Assembly: GCF_024198175.1 (NCBI RefSeq)
Contig: NZ_JAJVKV010000024.1
Location: forward strand, 1-64,000
Source of the DNA: Pyxidicoccus xibeiensis
Lineage (GTDB): Bacteria; Myxococcota; Myxococcia; Myxococcales; Myxococcaceae
Length of the DNA: 64,000 nucleotides
Reading direction: 5' to 3'
Position numbers and translations under genes: made by a program. Position 1 is the first letter of the stretch, and each line of letters begins with the position of its first letter. The notes beneath the pieces are model-generated. The model was not told where the DNA came from. It saw only the letters and a list, made by a program, of their open reading frames with translations, and did not search any database. Positions 12,001 through 20,200 of the stretch are shown here, piece after piece.

Positions 12001-14042
12001 GCCTGCATCCACCTCAGGCGGTTGACCACGGCCGCATGGGCATTCATCGCCCCCTTGGGGCGGCCGGTGGAGCCGGAGGTGAAGATGACGTAGGCGAGGT
12101 GCTCGGGGCCCACGCCCGAGGGCGGAGGCGTGGCCGGCAGGGCCGCGAGCCGCGCGGCCTCCGCGTCCAGGATGACGGCGGGAACGTCGTTCGGCGGGAG
12201 GCGCTCGCGCAGGGACTCCTGCGTGAGCAGCACGCGCGGCGCGGCGTCCTCGAGCATGGCGGCGAGCCGCTCACGCGGGTAGCCCGGGTCGAACGGCACG
12301 TAGGCGCCGCCCGCCTTCAGTACGGCCAGCAGCGACACCACCAGCTCCACCGAGCGCTCCAGGCACACGCCCACGCGCGTCTCGGGGCCCACGCCCAGCG
12401 CGCGCAGGTGCCACGCGAGCTGGTTGGCCCGCGCGTCCAGCTCGCGGTAGGTGAGCGCCTGCTCCTCGTACACCAGCGCCACGGCGTCCGGCGTGCGCGC
12501 CGCCTGGGCCTCCATGAGGTGGTGCACGCAGGCGGGGGCGCCCTGCTCCGTGCGGGTGGCGTTCCACTCGGCCACCAGGCGGTGGCGCTCCCCGGACGTC
12601 AGCAGCGGCAGGTCGTGCAGGCGCTGCTCGGGGTTGGCCGTGGCCGCCTCCATCAGCATGCGCAGGTGGCCGAGCGCCCTGTCGATGGTCTCCGGCTCGA
12701 AGAGGTCGGTGTTGTACTCGAGCGCTCCGGCGAAGCCGCCCGGCGTGTCCTGGACGGTGAGCGTCCAGTCGAACTTCGCCACGCCCAGGTCGGACTCCAG
12801 CGACTCCAAGCGGAGGCCGGGAATCTCCATGGGCTGGGTGGTGCCTTCCTGATGCACCAGCATCACCTGGAAGAGCGGCGGGTGGCTCATGCTGCGCTCG
12901 GGCTGGAGCGCCTCCACCAGTCGCTCGAAGGGCAGCTCCTGGTGGGCGAACGCGCCCACGGCCGCCTCCTTCACGCGGGCCAGCAGCTCGCGGAAGGTGG
13001 GGTTGCCGTCCAGCCTCGTGCGGATGACGAGCGTGTTGACGAAGTAGCCGACCACGCCCTCCAGCTCCGAGCGGGTGCGGCCGGCGATGGGCACGCCGAC
13101 GCAGATCTCATCCTGGCCGGTGTAGCGGGCGAGCAGCGACTGGAAGGCCGCCATCAACGCCATGAAACGGGTGACGCCTTCGCGCTGGCAGAGCGCGCTG
13201 AAGGACTCCCACAGCTCCTTGGAGAAGGGCAGCAGCCGCTGCGTGCCCCGATACGTCTGCACCGCGGGCCGGGGCCGGTCCGTCGGCAGCTCCAGCACGG
13301 CGGGCGCGCCGGCCAGCCGCTCGCGCCACCAGCCCAGCTCCTTCTCCAGTGCCTCGCCCGACAGTCGCTCCCGCTGCCACGCGGCGTGGTCCGCGTACTG
13401 CACCGACAGCTCCGGCAGCACGGGAGTCTTCCCGGCGCCCAGCGTCGCGTACAGCATCACCAGCTCGCGCAGCAGCACGCCCATGGACCAGCCGTCGGTG
13501 ACGATGTGGTGCATCGTCATCAACAGCACGTGGTCCGTGTCACCCAGCCGCAGCAGGGTGGCGCGAAGGAGCGGGCCCTGGGCCAGGTTGAAGGGGCGGC
13601 GGATCTCCTCGCGCGCCAGGCGCTTCGCCTCGTCCTCGCGGCTTGCCTCGGGCACCGCGCTGATGTCCACGCGGGTGAGGGGGACGTCGGCCGTCGGCGC
13701 GATGACCTGGACGGGGACACCTTCCTCGACGTGGAAGCGCGTGCGCAGGGCCTCATGCCGCTCGACGAGCAGCCCCAGGCTTCGCTCCAGGACGGCGGCA
13801 TCCATGCGCCCGCGGAGGCGGACGACGGTGGGCACGTTGTAGGCGGCGCTGCCGGGCTCGAGCTGGTCGAGGAACCACAGGCGCTGCTGCGCGAACGAGG
13901 TGGGCAGCGGGCCGCCGGTACGGGGCACGCGGGCGATGGCGGTGCGGACCGTGTTGGGCGCCTCCTTCCGGAGCTGGCGCAGCAGCTGCTCGCGCTTCTC
14001 GGGGGGGAGGGACTGCAGCCGCTTGTACAGGTCGTTGCTCAT
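1..14042 (-). CDS. Giant nonribosomal peptide synthetase, second subunit (partial, runs off left edge)
   Basis: This gene continues the lipopeptide assembly line begun by the 10.5-kaa synthetase upstream. The minus-strand frame stays open from an ATG at 14042 to the window edge, giving at least 4,680 residues. Domain order is C-A-T, C-A-T-E, C-A-T, C-A: modules 9 to 12 of the pathway. Condensation motifs (HHIVTDG, HHIVSDG, HHLLMDG, HHIITDG), four adenylation TSGSTG loops near 12070, 8875, 4290 and 1130, and carrier motifs FFELGGHS or FFDLGGDS are visible. The start overlaps the upstream stop as ATGA, so the two are probably translationally coupled. The first 50 residues (MSNDLYKRLQSLPPEKREQL and onward) are helical and charged, and may dock with the acidic C-terminus of the upstream protein. 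After the last adenylation domain the expected carrier domain is not seen in the 120 bases left. No thioesterase lies inside the window. Confidence 0.93.
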   Translation of the reverse strand, partial: MSNDLYKRLQSLPPEKREQLLRQLRKEAPNTVRTAIARVPRTGGPLPTSFAQQRLWFLDQLEPGSAAYNVPTVVRLRGRMDAAVLERSLGLLVERHEALRTRFHVEEGVPVQVIAPTADVPLTRVDISAVPEASREDEAKRLAREEIRRPFNLAQGPLLRATLLRLGDTDHVLLMTMHHIVTDGWSMGVLLRELVMLYATLGAGKTPVLPELSVQYADHAAWQRERLSGEALEKELGWWRERLAGAPAVLELPTDRPRPAVQTYRGTQRLLPFSKELWESFSALCQREGVTRFMALMAAFQSLLARYTGQDEICVGVPIAGRTRSELEGVVGYFVNTLVIRTRLDGNPTFRELLARVKEAAVGAFAHQELPFERLVEALQPERSMSHPPLFQVMLVHQEGTTQPMEIPGLRLESLESDLGVAKFDWTLTVQDTPGGFAGALEYNTDLFEPETIDRALGHLRMLMEAATANPEQRLHDLPLLTSGERHRLVAEWNATRTEQGAPACVHHLMEAQAARTPDAVALVYEEQALTYRELDARANQLAWHLRALGVGPETRVGVCLERSVELVVSLLAVLKAGGAYVPFDPGYPRERLAAMLEDAAPRVLLTQESLRERLPPNDVPAVILDAEAARLAALPATPPPSGVGPEHLAYVIFTSGSTGRPKGAMNAHAAVVNRLRWMQAAYGLDGTDSVLQKTPFSFDVSVWEFFWPLMTGARLVVARPGGHQDTTYLSRLIQSQGITTLHFVPSMLAAFLEEPELEERCRAVRRIVCSGEALPVDVAERCLERLGAELHNLYGPTEAAVDVTAWQCRRGDNRRSIPIGRPIANTRIHLLDRALRPVPVGVAGELYIGGVQVGRGYLGRPELTAERFVPDAFSETPGARLYRTGDLARYLPDGAIEYLGRVDFQVKVRGFRIELGEIEAVLGQHPAVREAVVVARESGGDRTLVAYVSARQEQVLDVGALRELARARLPEYMVPPHIVVLDTLPLTPSGKVDRRALPAPEATAAVAARVYEPPRTPVEELLAGAFARALKLERVGLHEDFFELGGHSLLATQVVSRIRGALQVELSLRDFFAARTVAALAARVEAASQAVAEGTAPPPLVPVPRGDDLPLSFAQQRLWFIDQLEPGNSAYNIPLALRLDGPLDVDVLERAFAELVRRHESLRTTFQVRGERAAQCIASEARFTLRRVDLSAQPDEAREETLHRLAREETLTPFSLSQGPLLRATVLHLGERQAALLVTMHHIVSDGWSLGVLAREMSVLYEAFLKGTLSPLPELAVQYADFSAWQRGWLQGDVLEAQLSWWRKQLADAPRALELPTDFPRPAVQTSRGSSVGTTFAPALTKALKELCQREGVTPFMVLLAATQALLARYSGQEDIVVGSPIAGRNRAETEGLIGFFVNTLVLRGQPRRHLSFRELLHRAREVTLGAYAHQEVPFEKLVEELQPERDLSRTPLFQVMVVLQNNEAPALDLPGLTSRPVALGHTASKFDLTLYFAETPQGLGAVAEYSADLFEPATLQRLLGHLGMLLQGALADPSQRLSRLPLLSEPERRQLLVDWTATRQDFRERDCFQVLFEEQAERTPDVIAVRYQDVALSYRELNLRANRLAHYLMDKGVGPETVVALLAERGSDFLVSMLGIFKAGGAYVPLDPKHPPHRISQVMGQSGASLALCGRELLPLLATSPSAEGHTYVLEEALAAVAPEVNPPPRATPANLAYVIFTSGSTGLPKGAMVEHRGMLNHLYAKVKDLGLTSSDVVAQTASQCFDISVWQFLNALVVGGCTHVFGDEVAHDPALLTRALEEHAITIVETVPSLLRAMVEGVEAPDAWRPKLARLRWMVPTGEALPPAVCRRWFALWPEIPLLNAYGPTECSDDVTHHPMRATPTTVNTPIGRAVANMRLHLLDAEGQPVPVGVPGEVYVGGIGVGRGYLMDAVRTAEVFLPDVFSDVPGARMYRTGDLARWLPGGDIEFLGRVDFQVKVRGFRIELGEIESALLAYPDVREAVVVAREDVPGQKRLVAYVSAKPGHTLEVARVRTALKEKLPEYMVPAAFVVLEALPLTSNGKVDRKALPAPEAATEEARPYTAPRDDVEAALADIWARVLGRERVGIHDNFFDLGGDSIVSIQVVTRARQAGLRLTPRQLFQHQTVAELAPQVKTARQGHDEQGFVEGPVPLTPVQRAFFEEASAEPQHFNQSVMLEALEPVDATALEQALQKLVEHHDALRLRFVREGGEWRQDAVAPGQPVRLRRVDLSGVPEAELAAAVTRAADEVQRSLDLSEGLLLRAALLERGAGRTQRVLVVLHHLSVDGVSWRVLLEDLESAYRQLRRGEPVTLPPKTTSYKAWAEWLQAHARSEAVEAELPHWLQAARAQVAPLPVDIKEGANTVASERSVQVSLSAEETRLLLQETPGAYRAHIDDVLLAALGRAVAEWTGGTRVRVEQELHGREVPSDEVDVSRTVGWFTATWPLLLEVSRGGSPGDTLRNVRESRRQRPGSGLGHGLLRHLGRPEAAEALRAQPRPGILFNYLGQLDALAQASQLFRPAPESQGSAQSGLAVRSHLLEVDALVAGGQLRVSWKYSEGVHQHATVESVAQGFVEALRALIRGRDSADARHYLPSDFPLARLEAPTLARVLEGDITVEDLYPLSPMQQGMLFHALLTPGRDDYFEQVTWVFQTPLELGAFRRAWEALLERHTSLRTSFIWKGLASPLQRVHTRVELPWTQQDWRDLTHAQQQSRLDAFLEEDKAKGFDLTRPPLMRMAVMRLDEQAHQFVWSLHHLLMDGWSLGVLMRELFALYDAFSRGQAPRTERATPYREYIAWLQRQDLAGAEAFWRPALEGFTAPTPLPGGKATVRVEHGVAQPVERRFDVPTPTMAALQGFARQHQLTLNTLVQASWAVLLARHSGEQDVVFGTTVAGRPTDLPGVEQMLGQFINSLPMRVRLPPDAALVPWLKQLQENNLEMRQYEYSPLVQVQGWSQVPRGTPLFESLLVFENFPVDASVKDQAGAAVRDVRFLERKTFPMDVTIAPGPTLRIVFTYDAARFESAACERLLGQWLHLLESLPASAGVKVGELSLLSAAERRQVLVEWNDTHADFPRDACAHELFSAQAARTPEATAVSFEGQALTYAELERRSNQLAWHLRSLGVGPETRVGVCMERSLELVVGALGILKAGGVYVPLDPSYPMDRLGYMARDAAVPVLLTQEALADVLPSQGELMVCLDTEWAQVATRPEHAPPSVVTADNLAYVIYTSGSTGRPKGTLLAHRGLCNTALAAVKAHGFRPDSRVLQFAAIGFDASVCEMFATLLAGARLCLAPREAMLPGTSLAAVLREQRITAVTLTPSVLALQSEEGLPDLETVISAGEACTPELASRWGRGRTLLNAYGPTEVTVCATITPGSVAPERLTIGRPFPNVRLYVLDATLRPVPVGAPGELFVGGPGLARGYLGQPGLTAERFVPDAFGSEPGARLYRTGDRVRFLADGQLEYQGRLDEQVKLRGFRIETGEIESVLRQQPAVREATVVVREDVPGDKRLVAYVVAEEGLEAAVEPLRKALEAVLPGYMVPSAFVTLPALPLSPSGKVDRKALPAPEGARSTEREFVPPATPMEELVAGIWADVLHVPRVGRHDDFFELGGHSLMATQVAARVRAVLGVELPVRDLFDASTVEKLVARLQTAAKVEHAAPELVPVPRAADGMPLSFAQQRLWFLHQLDPRSSSYHLSLPVRLEGALDAAVLRRSLDALVARHETLRTTFVDRGGEPAQVIAPAAPVVLEEWDLSGLPSEAREAEALRRAEVEAGRPFDLERGPLVRPVLVRLDAKDHVLLVTMHHIITDGWSLGVLVREVAALYEAFLEGRPSPLPELPVQYADFASWQRGWLRGDALEAQLGWWRNQLGGVPHALELPTDRPRPAVQGFRGASLEVRLPKELSDAVLALCQREGATPFMALLAAFHVLLWRYSGQRDFAIGTPIAGRGRAETEGLIGFFVNTLALGLRPEPRMGFKALLARAREVTLGAYAHQDVPFEKLVDALQPARDLGRSPLFQVMLLMQNAPVPQVGMGGLVLRSFEVPNRAAKFDLSLSLAETPSGIAGTFDYSTDLFDEETVARMAGHLRTLLEAAVAAPDAPVVELGLMPEPERRQVLREWNDTAAPYPSEATVHGLFEEQVTLRPDAVALEATTGERLTYRELEARANRLAWLLRERGVGPDVRVGLCLERSVDLIVTVLAILKAGGAYVPLDSNYPRARLSTMLEDSRPRVLVTTRALLELLPAEGVECLLLDEAAEALALAPTTAPRSGATSRHLAYIDFTSGSTGRPKGVCIEHRSVARLVRGVDYADLGASQTFLLIAPISFDASTLEVWGCLLNGGRLVLYPPHAPNDVRELAGVLEQHGVTTLHLTAGLFTQMVEADLEALRPVRQLLTGGDVVSAPHVRRVLETLRIPVTACYGPTESTTFASCFRMTEPAMVGSAVPIGRPIGNTRVYLLDGSGQPVPAGVAGELYIGGDGLARGYLEQPDLTAERFVPDAFGGEPGERLYRTGDLARWRRDGVLEFLGRMDVQVKVRGYRVEPGEVEAALLGHPEVREAVVVARPDAAGGKRLVAYVAGGVEVGAVRDWLRERLPEYMVPSAFMLLEALPLTPNGKVDRGALPEPEQQRAQGNGRFSVAPSAGCMQGWRAWRTCFIPPPPAP
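3015..6139 (-). other. Module 11 (C-A-T), aromatic-type pocket
   Basis: The D-donor type condensation domain (VEDLYPLSPMQQGMLFH, LHHLLMDGW) follows the module 10 epimerase as expected. The pocket DACTIAAVCK is the same as module 2 apart from Ile to Val at 330, so the same hydrophobic or aromatic residue is likely, here left in the L form. The carrier motif is FFELGGHSLMATQV. Confidence 0.75.
6140..10764 (-). other. Module 10 (C-A-T-E), unassigned pocket with three acidic residues, D-configured
   Basis: The pocket reads DIWEVTADDK (FDISVWQFL, ITIVETVPS, RWMVPTGEA, LLNAYGPTECSDD). Acidic residues at 278, 330 and 331 may suit a basic substrate, but I cannot name it. The carrier is FFDLGGDSIVSIQVV. 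The epimerase shows LHHLSVDGVSWR near 7130, VGWFTATW and FNYLGQLD. Confidence 0.7.
10765..14042 (-). other. Module 9 (C-A-T), serine predicted
   Basis: This is the first module of the second subunit. The pocket is DVWHVSLVDK (FDVSVWEFFW, TTLHFVPSM, RRIVCSGEA, LHNLYGPTEAAVDV), a conservative variant of the serine code DVWHLSLIDK. The C domain has HHIVTDG; the carrier is FFELGGHSLLATQV. There is no epimerase. Confidence 0.8.
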
Positions 14043-17000
14043 AAGGTGTCGTCGTCCGAGGGCGGCGAAAGAGAGGAGGACGTGTCGTCCTCGTCAAGGT
14101 TGGCGAGCAGCTCTTCCAGGCGGCCGAGATCGAGCTGCTCGGCCTGGAGCTGGAGGATGCGGAGCGCGAGGCGCTCCACGGTGGAGTGCTCGAAGAGGTC
14201 TTGTACGGGCAGGTCCACTTCCAGGAGCGTTCGGATGCGGGCCACGGCCCGGGTCGCGAGGAGGGAGTGTCCGCCAAGGTCGAAGAAGTCGTCGTGCACT
14301 CCCACCTGGGGAGTGCCGAGCAGCTCGGAGAGCAGGGAGGCGAGCTGCCGCTCCGTCTCATTGCGAGGGGCCACGAAGGTGCTGGCGGGAACGGCGCCTG
14401 CTTCCGGCGCGGGCAGGGCCGCGCGGTCCACCTTGCCCGTGGACGTGAGCGGCAGGACGTCGAGCAGGACGAAGGCCGCGGGGACCATGTAGCCGGGCAG
14501 CCGCTCCTTCAGGAAGCCGCGGAGCAGCGTGGCATCCGCCGGCGTTCCTTCGCGCAGCCGGGCGTAGGCCACCAGCCGGGGCTCGCCGGGCAGGTCCTCG
14601 CGCAGCACCACCACCGCCTGCTCCACGGCGGGGTGCAGGCCGAGCGCGGCTTCGATTTCGCCCAGCTCGATGCGGAAGCCGCGCAGCTTCACCTGGAAGT
14701 CGAAGCGGCCCAGGAACTCCAGCTCGCCGTCCGGGCGGTACCGCACGCGGTCACCCGTGCGGTAGAGGCGGGCGCCCGGCGTGGCGGAGAACGGATCCGG
14801 CACGAAGCGCTCGGCGGTGAGCGCCGGCCGGCGCAGGTAGCCCCGGGTGACGCCCGCGCCGCCGATATAGAGCTCGCCCGGGACGCCCACGGGCACCGGC
14901 TCCAGCCCCGCGTCGAGCACGTAGACGCGGGTGTTGGGGTAGGGCCGGCCAATCGTCATGCGGCCCTGGCCCGGCACGTACTCTACGCTGGTGGCGGCGA
15001 TGCTCGTCTCGGTGGGGCCGTACTGGTTCACGAGCCGACGGCCCGTGGCCCAGCGGTCCGCCAGCTCCGGCGCGCAGGACTCACCACCGGTGAGCACCGT
15101 CTGGAGGTCCGGCAGCCCGTCCGGCGGGAGCACCGCGAGCGTCGCGGGGACGAGCGTCGCGACGTGGATGTGCGAGTCGCGCAGCAGCGCCTGGAGCTGC
15201 AGCCCGGGCAGGAGCTGGTCCTGGGGCGCGACGACCAGGGTGCCTCCGAAGCCCAGGGTGGAGAAGATCTCCAGCACCGAGACGTCGAACGCCATGGAGA
15301 CGACCTGGAGGACGCGGCGGCCCGGGCCAATGCCCAGCTCCCGCGCCGACTGCTGCACTGTGTTCACCGCGCCGCGGTGCTCCGCCATGATGCCCTTGGG
15401 CTCACCGGACGAGCCCGAGGTGAAGATGAAGTAGGCGAGGTTCGCGGGGTCGACGGAGACGCGCGGTGGCTCCGCGCTCTCCAGGGCGATGCTGGCGGCT
15501 TCGGTATCGAGGCACACCCGCGCCGCGCCCGTGGACGGCAGGTCCCTGGTCAGGTGCTCCAGGGTGACGAGCAGCGAAGGCGCCGCCGTCTGGAGCATGG
15601 CGCCCAGGCGCTCGCGGGGCAGGCCCACGTCGAGCGGCATCCACGCGGCGCCCGTCTTGAGGATGGCGAGCAGACCGACCACGTACTCGAGGGAGCGACC
15701 CACGCAGAGCGCGACGCAGGTCTCCTGGCGGGCGCCGCGGGCCTGGAGGTAGCGGGCGAGCTGGTTGGCGCGCGCGTCGAGCTGCCGGTAGGTGAGCTGC
15801 TGGTCGCCGGAGACGAGCGCGAGGGCGTCCGGCGTCCGCGCGGCCTGGGACTCGAAGAGCTGGTGCAGGCAGCCCTCGGGCGCCAGGGGCCGGGCGGTGT
15901 CGTTCCACTCCACCAGCACGCGGTTCCGCTCCGCGTCGGGCAGGAGCTGGAGGCGGGAGAACGGCAGGTCCGGGTGAGCGACGAAGGCCTCTAGCACGCG
16001 CTGGAAGGACGCGGCCATGCGGACCACGGTGTCGGCGTCGAAGAGGTCGACGCTGTACTCCCACTGGCTGCTCAGGCCGTGCTCGGACTGCGTGGTGGAG
16101 ATGCGCAGGTCCGTCTGGGTGCTGCCCGTGTCGAGCTTGAGCGGATTGACTGTGAGGTTGTCGGCGGTGAGCTCGACGGCCGGGAGGTTCTGCAGGATGA
16201 GGTGTACCTGGCCGAAGGCCGCGTGCGCGCGGCTGCGCTGGGGGTTGAGGGCCTTGACCAGCTCCTCGAAGGGCAGGTCCTGGTGGGCATGCGCCGCGAG
16301 CACCGTCTGGTGGCTCCGCGTCACCATCTCCCGGACGGACGGGTCGTCGTGGAACCGGCCGCGCAGGGCGAGCTGGTTGACGAAGAAGCCGATGAGGCCC
16401 TCCGTCTCGGCGCGATTGCGGTTGGCGATGACGGTGCCGATGACGATGTCCTGCTGTCCGGTGTAGCGCCCCAGCCACGCCTGGAAGGCGGCGAGGAGGA
16501 CGGAGAAGAGCGTGGTGCCCTCACGGCGACAGAGCGCGTTGAGGGCCTGGGTCAGCTCCGCCGGAAGGGAGACGTTGATGTAGTCGCCGCGGAATGAGGC
16601 CTGCGCCGGGCGGGGCCTGTCCGTGGGGATTTCGAGGTAGGCGGGCGCGTCGGCGAGCTGCTCTCTCCACCAGTCGAGCTGCTGCTTCATGGGCTCACCG
16701 GCGAGCCAGCGCTGCTGCCACACGGCGTAGTCCGCGTACTGCAGCGTCAGCTCGGGCAGCGGCGACGGCTGGCCTTGGCGGAACGCGCTGTAGAGGGCGA
16801 CGAGCTCGCGCACGAGGATGCTGCTGGACCAGCCGTCGGTGACGACGTGGTGCATGGTCAGCAGCAGGACGTGGTCACCCGCGTCCAGGCGCAGCAGGGC
16901 GGTGCGGAGCAGCGGGCCCTCGGCGAGCGAGAAGGGCTTGCGGGCGTCCTCGGCGGCGAGGCGACGAGCCTCGGCCTCGCGCTCGGGCGCGGGCAGCGAG

Positions 17001-17294
17001 GACAGGTCGATGCACGGCAGGGGCAGTGGGCCCGGAGGCGCGATGTGCTGCATGGCCTGGCCGGCCACGGTGGGGAAGGTGGTGCGCAGCGACTCGTGCC
17101 GGCGCACCAGCTCCGCGAAGGCGCGCTGGAGCGCGTCCGTGTCGAGGGGGCCGCCCAGGCGCAGGGCGGTGAGGATGTTGAAGCCCGTTCCACCGGGCGC
17201 GAGCTGGTCGAGGAACCACAGTCGCTGCTGGGCGAAGGACAGGGGCAGCGGCCCGGAGCGGTCCGCCGCGGTGATGGGCGGGAGCTGGACGCCG
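14039..17294 (-). other. Module 8 (C-A-T), unusual pocket, C-terminal docking tail
   Basis: The C domain has HHVVTDGW. The A domain has TSGSSGEPKG instead of TSGSTG, and a pocket read as DVLTLGQIAK, which I do not recognise. The carrier motif is FFDLGGHSLLATRA. The last 60 residues are leucine- and acid-rich and probably form the docking element for the next subunit. Confidence 0.7.
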
Positions 17295-20200
17295 TGACCC
17301 GTCTTGACCGCGGAGTCCACGCGGGAGGCGAGCGCGGCGATGGTCGGGGACTCGAAGAGCTCGCGCAGGGCCAGCTCCACGCCAAAGGCGGCGCGGACGC
17401 GTGAGAGCAGCTGCGTGGCCAGCAGCGAGTGCCCGCCCAGGTCGAAGAAGTCCTCTCGGGTGGAGACGGAGTCGAGGTGCAGGATGTCGCACCAGATTCC
17501 GGCGAGGACCTCCTCGGTGGGCGTGCGCGGCGACGATTCGGCCCCTGGCTCGGAGACGGAGCGCTCGGGGACGGGAAGAGCCTTGCGGTCGACCTTGTCG
17601 CTGGAGGAGAGGGGGAAGCGCTCCATGGCGACGAAGGCGGAAGGCACCATGTAGTCCGGCAGTCGCTGCTGGAGGAAGGTGCGCAGGGTGGGCGCGTCGA
17701 TGGACTGGCCCTCGTGCGGGACGAGGTAGGCGACGAGACGCGGCTCACCCGCGACGTCCTCGCGCAGCATGGCGACGGACTGGGAGACGGCGGGGTGGGA
17801 GTCGAGGAGAGACTCGACTTCGCCCAGCTCGATGCGGAAGCCGCGCAGCTTCACCTGGGAGTCGGCGCGGCCGAGGAACTCGAGGGTGCCGTCCTTGAGC
17901 CAGCGGACGCGGTCACCGGTGCGGTAGAGGCGAGCGCCGGGGGTGGTGCTGAAGGCGTCGGGAACGAAGCGCTCGGCGGTGAGCTCGGGGCGGCCGAGGT
18001 AGGCGCGGGCGAGGCCGGGGCCACCGACGAGCAGCTCACCGGGGATGCCAACGGGAAGGGGCCGCAGCAGCGAGTCGAGGACGTACACCTGGACGCCGGG
18101 AAGGGGCCGGCCGATGGAGGGACGCTCTGCGGAGACGGAGGTACTGACGGTGGCGCAGACGGCGACTTCGGTGGGGCCGTAGGCGTTGAGGAAGCGACGG
18201 CCCGGACTCCAGCGGCGGACCAGCTCAGGGGAGACGGCCTCACCAGCGGCGGCTACCGTCTGGAGGGAAGGCAGGCCCTCGGGGGCAAGGCGCGCAAGCG
18301 TAGAGGGAGTGAGGGTGACGGTGGTGACGGCCTCACGGGCCAGCAGCGAGTGCAGCGGCTCGCCGGGAAGCAGGGAGTCGGAGTCAGCCAGCAGGAGGCG
18401 AGCACCGGAGAGGAGGGCGGAGAAGGCTTCCCACACGGAGGCGTCGAAACCGGGAGCGGCGAACTGGAGGGCGGTGCGGCCGGGGCCCAGGTGCAGCAAC
18501 TCGGAGGCGGCGCGAGCGGTGTTGCACAGGCCCCGATGCGTCAGCAGCGTGCCCTTGGGCCGGCCGGTGGAGCCGGACGTGTAGATGACGTACGCCAGAT
18601 GCTCGGGGCCGACGGTGACAGGCAGTGGCTCTTCGCTCTGCTGCGCGATGGCGGCAGCTTCGGAATCCACGCACACCAGCAGCTCACCGCGCGAGGGCAG
18701 CTCGTCGGCAAGGTGCTCCCAGGTGAGCAGCACGGGAGGCGTCGCATCCTGGAGCATGAAGGCCAGCCGCTCACGAGGCAGCGACGGGTCCAGCGGCAGC
18801 CACGCGCCGCCGGCCTTGAGGACACCCAGCAGCGAGACGACGAAGTCGAGCGAGCGGCCCAGGCACAGCGCCACGCGCATGTCGGGGCCCACGCCGCGAG
18901 CCTGGAGGTAGCGGGCCAGCTGGTTGGCGCGCGAGTCGAGCTGCCGGTAGGTCAGGTGCGCATCACCGAAGGAGACAGCGACAGCGTCCGGAGTGCGCGA
19001 GGCCTGGGCCTCGAAGAGAACGTGGGCGACAGCGGCCTCCGGAGCCACGGGCCCGGTGCTCCACTCGCGAAGCACAGCCTGCTGCTCCGCCTCGGTGAGC
19101 AGGGGCAGCGAGTGCAGGGACGCGTCAGGCCGCGCAACGGCGGCCTCCAGCAGGGTGCGCAGGTGGCCGAACATGCGGCCCACGGTTTCGGCCTCGAAGA
19201 GCTCGGTGCTGTACTCGCAGAGCCAGGCGAGTCCCTCGGGGGCTTCGGAGACGGCGAGCGTCATGTCGAAGCGGGCGACGCCGGTGCTGCCCTCCAATCC
19301 GCTGAGAGCGAGTCCGGGCACTTCCAGCCGGGAAGTAGGCGCGTTCTGCAGCACCAGCTTCACCTGGAAGAGGGGCGCGTGGCCCAGGCTGCGCTCGGGG
19401 TTGAGAGCCTTGACCAGCTCCTCGAAGGGCAAGTCCTGCCGTGCGTAGGCGCCCAGGGTGGTGCGGCGCACCTGGGCCAGCAGGGCACGGAAGCTGGAGG
19501 CTTCACTCAAGCGCGAGCGCAGCACCAGCTGGTTGACGAAGAAGCCGATGAGGCCTTCGGTCTCGGAGCGGTTGCGGTTGGCGATGTCGGTGCCGACGAC
19601 GATGTCGTCCTGGCCGGAGTAGCGGGCCATGAGCAGCTGGAAGGCGGCCAGCAGCGTCATGAAAGGAGTGACACCCTCGCGCTGGCTGAAGGCACGCACG
19701 GCGGCAGCGACTTCGGGCGGGAAGGTGGTGGTGAGCGAAGCACCCTTGAAGGAGCGCACAGCCGGACGCGGGAAGTCCGTGGGCAGCTCCAGCACGGCCG
19801 GAGCCCCGGTGAGCTGCTCTCTCCACCAGTCGAGCTGCTGCTTCATGGGCTCGCCAGCGAGCCAGCGCTGCTGCCACACGGCGTAGTCGGCGTACTGGAG
19901 CGCCAGCTCGGGCAGCGGCGAGGGACGGCCCTCACGGAAGGCCGCGTAGAGGGCGACGAGCTCGCGCACGAGGACACCGGTGGACCAGCCGTCGGAGACG
20001 ATGTGGTGCATCGTCAGCAGCAGGACGTGGTCTCCCGCGTCCAGGCGGAGCAGGGTGGTGCGGAGCAGAGGGCCCTCGGCCAGCGAGAAGGACTTGCGAG
20101 CCTCCTCGGCGGCGAAGCGGTGGGCCTCTGTCTCACGCTCGGGCGCGGGCAGCGAGGACAGGTCGATGCACGGCAACGGCAGCGGACCCGGAGCAGCGAT

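Noticed and set aside
6714..14492. Plus-strand open frame of about 2,590 codons
   Set aside because: Antisense shadow: it spans the junction of both NRPS genes and its composition follows the codon positions of the minus-strand frame.
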